NCBI GenBank assembly: GCA_027452145.1
Contig: DAIDHB010000030.1
Location: forward strand, 49,165 to 113,164
DNA: 64,000 bases
DNA from: Planctomycetales bacterium
GTDB lineage: Bacteria > Planctomycetota > Planctomycetia > Isosphaerales > Isosphaeraceae
Direction: 5' to 3'
In this document: positions 60,151 to 64,000 of the stretch, piece by piece
How the letters are laid out: every line of letters starts with the position of its first letter
Position numbering within the stretch: position 1 is the stretch's first letter
Program-made: the position numbers and the translations under genes
Notes under the pieces: generated by a model
What the model saw: only the letters and a program-made list of their open reading frames with translations
Databases searched by the model: none
What the model was told of the DNA's origin: nothing

Positions 60151-60390
60151 TCATTAGTCATTGGTCATTGGTCATTAGTCATTGGTTGCTAGCAGGCGGC
60201 GTCGTTCCCTGGAGCGTTCTGGGTGGATGCGGCTATTCGGACACGCATGCTGTTCTTCGTTGGGCCGTGGTGCCCTGCATTGACCTGCGCCGTCGATGAC
60301 CTAAGCTTTGGGGGACGGCAACGGGCTTCAAGTTCGGACCGCACCAATGACCAATGACTAATGACCAATGACTAATGACCAATGACAGCG
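60141..60390. repeat. Heptamer-armed inverted-repeat element after purM
   Basis: Left arm: TGGTCAT and TAGTCAT units at 60141-60182. Right arm: inverted units at about 60345-60386. Bases 60165-60185 and 60365-60385 are perfect 21-bp inverted copies. GCTAGC flanks the inner or outer side of the arms (60188-60193 and 60389-60394). Interior about 160 bases, no ORF. Confidence 0.88.
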
Positions 60391-60393
60391 CTA

Positions 60394-60674
60394 GCTGCTT
60401 GCCGGGGGCCAGAAAGCCTGGTAAGTTCAAGTGTCCTCATCGATTCGATTCATTCCTGTCATCCCCGATCTGTCGGTGCGGCCGGGTCGTCCGGATGGTC
60501 GTCACGGAAGCGCTTGCTTTACCGTATCTCACGAGATCCCCCTAGGACCCTCGCCATCCGCTAGCCCGATTGAGGAGTGGAGGTGACGCTGCCGTCGCGT
60601 CGTGCGCCGTCGGCCGTCGCCCGTTCCGCGTTTTGCGTCCGACCACGGAAGGATATCTCCGGAGTTGCTCAGTC
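60394..60674. other. Leader region of pilB
   Basis: About 280 bases with no repeat or credible ORF between the heptamer element and pilB. An in-frame extension upstream of 60675 exists but has no PilB-like sequence. Confidence 0.45.
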
Positions 60675-62411
60675 ATGGCCAAGAGTCGGGATTGGACCGA
60701 GATTCTCGTCCGTCGGGGGGTGATCGGCCCCGACCAGCTCAGGGAAGCCAGCCAGTCGCCGGGCGGGAGCGTCGAGGACGCCCTGATGCGGCTGGGCTAC
60801 GCCGACGCCGATGACATCATGAAGGCAAAGGCCGAGCAGCACGGCCTGGCCTTCGTCGCCCTCCACGAGATCGAGATCCCCGCGTCGGTCATCGAGCTGG
60901 TCCCCGAATCGCTCGCGCGCGAAAACATCGTCATGCCGCTGGCGCAGGAGGGCGGGATCATTCGTGTCATCATGCATGATCCGCTCGATTTCGAGACGAT
61001 CGACAAGCTGCGGTTCGTGCTGAACCGGGAGATCGAGGTCTCGCTGGCGCCCAAGGAGGCGATCGTCGAGGCGATCAACAAGTATTACGGCAGTAGTTCG
61101 TCGGAGACCGAGTCGGTCGACTCGATGCTCCAGGAGTTCACCGACACGGCGATCGACTTCGCCGACGACGGCGCGGGCGGAACGGCCAAGTCGGGCATGA
61201 CCAACACGCTGGAGGAAGGGGACGCGCCGGTCATCCGGCTGGTGCATCTCATCATCCAGGAAGCCGTGCAGCAGCGGGCGAGCGACATCCACATCGAGCC
61301 GTTCGCCGACCGGGTGCGAATCCGATACCGGATCGACGGCGTGCTGATGGAGCGGGACAACGCTCCGAGGCGATTGCTGGGTGCAATCATCAGCCGTCTC
61401 AAGATCATGGGGTTCATCGACATCGCCGAGAAGCGCCGGCCGCAGGACGGCCGGATCAAGATCCTGGTCGCCGGCAAGGACATCGACCTGCGTGTGAGCA
61501 TCATCCCAACCACGCATGGCCAGTCGGTGGTCATGCGGATTCTCGACCGCGAGAACATCAAGGTCGGGCTACAGGACCTGGGGTTCGGCGACGACGACTG
61601 GGCCCGCTTCAAGAACCTGATCAAGCGGCCCAACGGGATCTTGCTGGTGACGGGTCCGACGGGGTCGGGGAAGACGACCACACTGTACGCCGCGCTCAAC
61701 GAGCTGAACCGCCCCGACGTGAAGATCATCACGGCCGAGGACCCGGTCGAGTATTACCTGCCGGGAGTGAACCAGTGTGAGGTGAAGGCGAAGATCGGAA
61801 TGACCTTCGCGCGGATCATCCGGGCCATGCTCCGGCAGAACCCGAACATCCTCCTGGTGGGTGAAATCCGCGATCTGGAGACGGCTGAGACCGCGATCCA
61901 GGCTTCGCTGACGGGACACTTGGTTTTCAGTACATTGCACACGAACGATGCGCCCAGCGCCATTACACGGCTGGTCGATATCGGCATCCAGCCATTCCTG
62001 GTTGCAAGCTCGGTCATGGCGATCATGGCGCAGCGGCTGGTGCGGAAGGTTTGCCCCAAGTGCAAGGTGCGTTACGAGCCCCCGGCGCACCTGCTGACGG
62101 GCCTGGGCCTGCGACCCGAGATCGTCAAGAAGGCCAACTTCATGAAGGGAAAGGGGTGCGCCAACTGCAACAAGACGGGCTATCGGGGCCGGATGGGGAT
62201 CTACGAGCTGATGACGATGACCTCGCAGGTCCGCGAGATGGCCTTCAAGGGGGAATCGACGCTGAATGTGCGCAAGATGGCCCGGAAACAGGGGATGCAT
62301 ACGCTCTTCGAGGACGGGATGATCAAGGCCCTCAAGGGTCTGACGACCATCGACGAGGTGCTGCGCATCACCCAGAAGGAGTCGGGGACCGGCGAGACGG
62401 TCAAGAAGTAG
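60675..62411 (+). CDS. pilB: Type IV pilus extension ATPase PilB (GspE family)
   Basis: 578 aa. Hexameric cytoplasmic ATPase that drives pilus (or type II secretion pseudopilus) assembly. The N-terminal MshEN-like domain (about 1-150) is followed by the catalytic core: ASDIHIEPFADRVRIRYRID, Walker A VTGPTGSGKTTTLYAALN, the Asp box IITAEDPVEYYLPGVNQCEV, Walker B ILLVGEIRDLETAETA and His box HLVFSTLHTNDAP. The zinc-binding cysteines are CPKC and CANC near the C terminus. The ATG at 60675 is chosen because it starts the MshEN-like segment. pilT follows on the same strand after 365 bases. Confidence 0.94.
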   Translation: MAKSRDWTEILVRRGVIGPDQLREASQSPGGSVEDALMRLGYADADDIMKAKAEQHGLAFVALHEIEIPASVIELVPESLARENIVMPLAQEGGIIRVIMHDPLDFETIDKLRFVLNREIEVSLAPKEAIVEAINKYYGSSSSETESVDSMLQEFTDTAIDFADDGAGGTAKSGMTNTLEEGDAPVIRLVHLIIQEAVQQRASDIHIEPFADRVRIRYRIDGVLMERDNAPRRLLGAIISRLKIMGFIDIAEKRRPQDGRIKILVAGKDIDLRVSIIPTTHGQSVVMRILDRENIKVGLQDLGFGDDDWARFKNLIKRPNGILLVTGPTGSGKTTTLYAALNELNRPDVKIITAEDPVEYYLPGVNQCEVKAKIGMTFARIIRAMLRQNPNILLVGEIRDLETAETAIQASLTGHLVFSTLHTNDAPSAITRLVDIGIQPFLVASSVMAIMAQRLVRKVCPKCKVRYEPPAHLLTGLGLRPEIVKKANFMKGKGCANCNKTGYRGRMGIYELMTMTSQVREMAFKGESTLNVRKMARKQGMHTLFEDGMIKALKGLTTIDEVLRITQKESGTGETVKK

Positions 62412-62776
62412 GCGGGTGGGAAGCCGGCGGCCGCGCCGGCCGCCCACCGTGGCCGCGACCCGGCCCGGCAAGACGGTCCCGGATGTCGTGCCCCGGGGTT
62501 GATGTCGACCGTTGATGCTGTCAGGATTGCTTTGGGATGGGGGTCCGCGCCGGGCGCCGACCCCCCCGTCCGCTTGATCCCAGGGGGATTCGTCGAAATA
62601 ATGCCTGTGCACCGGGGCCAGCGGCACCCATGCCCTAACCTCCTGGCGCATTGCCACGATTCGGTGGACACCTGGTTTTCGCGAACGAGTCAAGTCCCCC
62701 CAACGGGGGTGGCTTCGGGTTGGTTGGTCGTGACGGGTGGGTTCCATCGACGTAGTTGTGGAGGGATTCCAGGGCA
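62412..62776. other. Intergenic region between pilB and pilT
   Basis: 365 bases without ORF. Just after the pilB stop, GGCGGCC and GGCCGCC (about 62426-62442) can form a GC-rich hairpin without a T-tract, a weak terminator candidate. Confidence 0.45.
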
Positions 62777-63889
62777 ATGGGCACGCTGCTGATCGACAAG
62801 CTTCTCCAGACGGTCTGCACCCAGAAGGCCAGCGACCTGCATTTGACGGTGGGCAGCCAGCCGATGCTTCGGCTGCACGGGCACATGCGCCCGCTGGCCA
62901 CCAAGGTGCTGGAGCCCTCGGATACGGTGGGGCTCATGAAGAGCATCACGCCGGAGCGGTGCCAGCAGGAATTGCAGGAGGTCGGAGGGACGGACTTCGG
63001 GTTCGCGTTCGGTGAGATGGCCCGGTTCCGGGTGGCGATCTTCAAGCAGCGCGGGAACGTGGGGCTGGTGCTGCGGCGGATCCCCAACGAGTTCCTCACG
63101 TTCGAGCAGCTCGGGCTGCCGCCGGTGATGGAGCAGTTGATCCAGCGGCCTCGCGGGTTGATCCTGGTGACGGGTCCGACCGGCTCGGGCAAGACGACGA
63201 GCCTGGCGTCCATGATCAACTGGATCAACAACAACATGGACCGCCACATCATCACGATCGAGGACCCGATCGAGTATTTCCACAAGCACAACAAGTCGCT
63301 GATCAACCAGCGTGAGATCGGGGTGGACGTCCCGGACTTCCCCGAGGCGATCCGGCGTGCCCTGCGAATGGACCCCGATTGCATCCTGGTGGGCGAGATG
63401 CGGGACCTGGCCACGATCTCGGCGGCCATCACGGCGGCCGAGACCGGGCACATCGTTTTCGGCACCCTGCACACCAACTCGGCCGAGGGCACCGTCAACC
63501 GGATCATCGACGTGTTCCCCAAGGACCAGCAGGACCAGATCCGCACCCAGCTCTCGGTGGCGATCATCGGCATCCTGGCCCAGGCGCTCTTGCCGCGCAA
63601 GCCCAAGGGGCTGGTGGCCGCCTACGAGACCCTGGTGGTGACCCCGGCCATCTCGAACCTGATCCGCGAGAACAAGACGTACCGCATCGACTCGTCGATC
63701 CAGACCGGCCGCAAGCACGGGATGAACCTGCTCGACGACAGCCTGTTCAACCTGTGGAAGCAGGGCCTGGTCGAGGAGATCGAGGTCATCCAGAAGTCCC
63801 GCAAGCCGGCCGACCTGAAGGAGCGGATCGAGAACGCGAAGAAGGGCATCTTCGAGGACGAGGAGGAGGAGGGCGACGACGACGATTGA
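62777..63889 (+). CDS. pilT: Type IV pilus retraction ATPase PilT
   Basis: 370 aa. Hexameric ATPase that disassembles the pilus, powering retraction and twitching. The N-terminal PAS-like domain (ASDLHLTVGSQPMLRLHGHM) precedes the core: Walker A VTGPTGSGKTTSLASMINWI, Asp box TIEDPIEYFHKHNKSLINQR, Walker B ILVGEMRDLATISAAITAAE, His box GHIVFGTLHTNSAEGTVNRI. The PilT hallmark near the end is PAISNLIRENKTYRIDSSIQ, the AIRNLIRE-like motif. The tail is acidic (EDEEEEGDDDD). The ATG at 62777 starts the conserved protein; the motor gene neighbour is pilB. Confidence 0.95.
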   Translation: MGTLLIDKLLQTVCTQKASDLHLTVGSQPMLRLHGHMRPLATKVLEPSDTVGLMKSITPERCQQELQEVGGTDFGFAFGEMARFRVAIFKQRGNVGLVLRRIPNEFLTFEQLGLPPVMEQLIQRPRGLILVTGPTGSGKTTSLASMINWINNNMDRHIITIEDPIEYFHKHNKSLINQREIGVDVPDFPEAIRRALRMDPDCILVGEMRDLATISAAITAAETGHIVFGTLHTNSAEGTVNRIIDVFPKDQQDQIRTQLSVAIIGILAQALLPRKPKGLVAAYETLVVTPAISNLIRENKTYRIDSSIQTGRKHGMNLLDDSLFNLWKQGLVEEIEVIQKSRKPADLKERIENAKKGIFEDEEEEGDDDD

Positions 63890-64000
63890 TTGACCGGTCC
63901 GTCGATCGGGCGCACCGTGCCCCGATCCTCCGATCCGATCCGATCCGAACCGAATCGAATCGTCTCATCCGCTCGCACGCTCCTCCCTGGGCGGCGGCCG
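63890..64000. repeat. Short pentanucleotide-like tract downstream of pilT
   Basis: CCGATCCGATCCGATCCGAA followed by CCGAATCGAATCG at about 63930-63962: imperfect GATCC/GAATC pentamers. No ORF in the remaining bases of the window. Confidence 0.6.

Overview
The window looks like chromosomal DNA of a planctomycete, most likely of the Isosphaeraceae/Gemmataceae type. The base composition is strongly GC-rich. Lineage-typical families are present: a DUF1549/DUF1553 protein with CxxCH motifs, two ECF sigma factors fused to WD40 domains, a Ser/Thr kinase fused to WD40 repeats, two DUF4058 proteins, and a Tat-exported sugar-phosphate-isomerase-like protein. Genes are mostly short operons or singletons on both strands, separated by repeat-rich spacers. 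No rRNA, CRISPR array or convincing tRNA was seen. The species cannot be fixed from the sequence alone.

Layout. 1-6.5 kb: heavy-metal efflux operon (adaptor, HME-RND pump, ZIP-type transporter, TolC). 6.6-10.9 kb: tandem paralogous multipass membrane/TPR proteins. 11.2-18.2 kb: two ECF sigma-TM-WD40 proteins around a small coiled-coil protein. 18.6-26.7 kb: small membrane protein, COG4299-type acyltransferase, internally deleted DUF4058 protein, PSD1-type cytochrome protein, Asp-box protein, sugar phosphate isomerase. 26.8-38.2 kb: CNB/thioredoxin-reductase-like flavoprotein, kinase-WD40 with a small membrane partner, GH13 amylase, DUF4097-like lipoprotein, exonuclease III, methyltransferase, sialidase-like protein. 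38.2-43.6 kb: accessory island holding a Septu-like ATPase/HNH pair between two 270-bp direct repeats, ISAzo13 and nuclease remnants, and a second HNH operon. 43.6-52.3 kb: YifB, CNNM/CorC-type protein, SucA and SucB. 52.3-57 kb: decayed region with an HTH/PIN toxin-antitoxin pair, a DUF4058 gene, a YifB fragment, an HTH-tail fragment and three copies of a GC-rich repeat. 57-64 kb: lipoate ligase-like protein, cytochrome c', PurM, PilB and PilT.

Working together. The first operon forms an envelope-spanning metal exporter. SucA/SucB are two parts of the 2-oxoglutarate dehydrogenase complex, and the lipoate-ligase-like gene 5 kb away may lipoylate SucB. PilB and PilT are the extension and retraction motors of type IV pili. 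The ATPase/HNH pair resembles the two-gene Septu anti-phage system, but its ATPase frame is broken at a G6 run just before Walker B.

The most unusual content is in the spacers. A dispersed hairpin family has two sequence versions with a compensated stem base pair. Two elements have arms made of tandem heptamers. A 28-bp inverted repeat encloses a perfect 20-bp hairpin. The 270-bp direct repeats flank the defence cassette. Several genes also survive as internally deleted or fragmentary copies.
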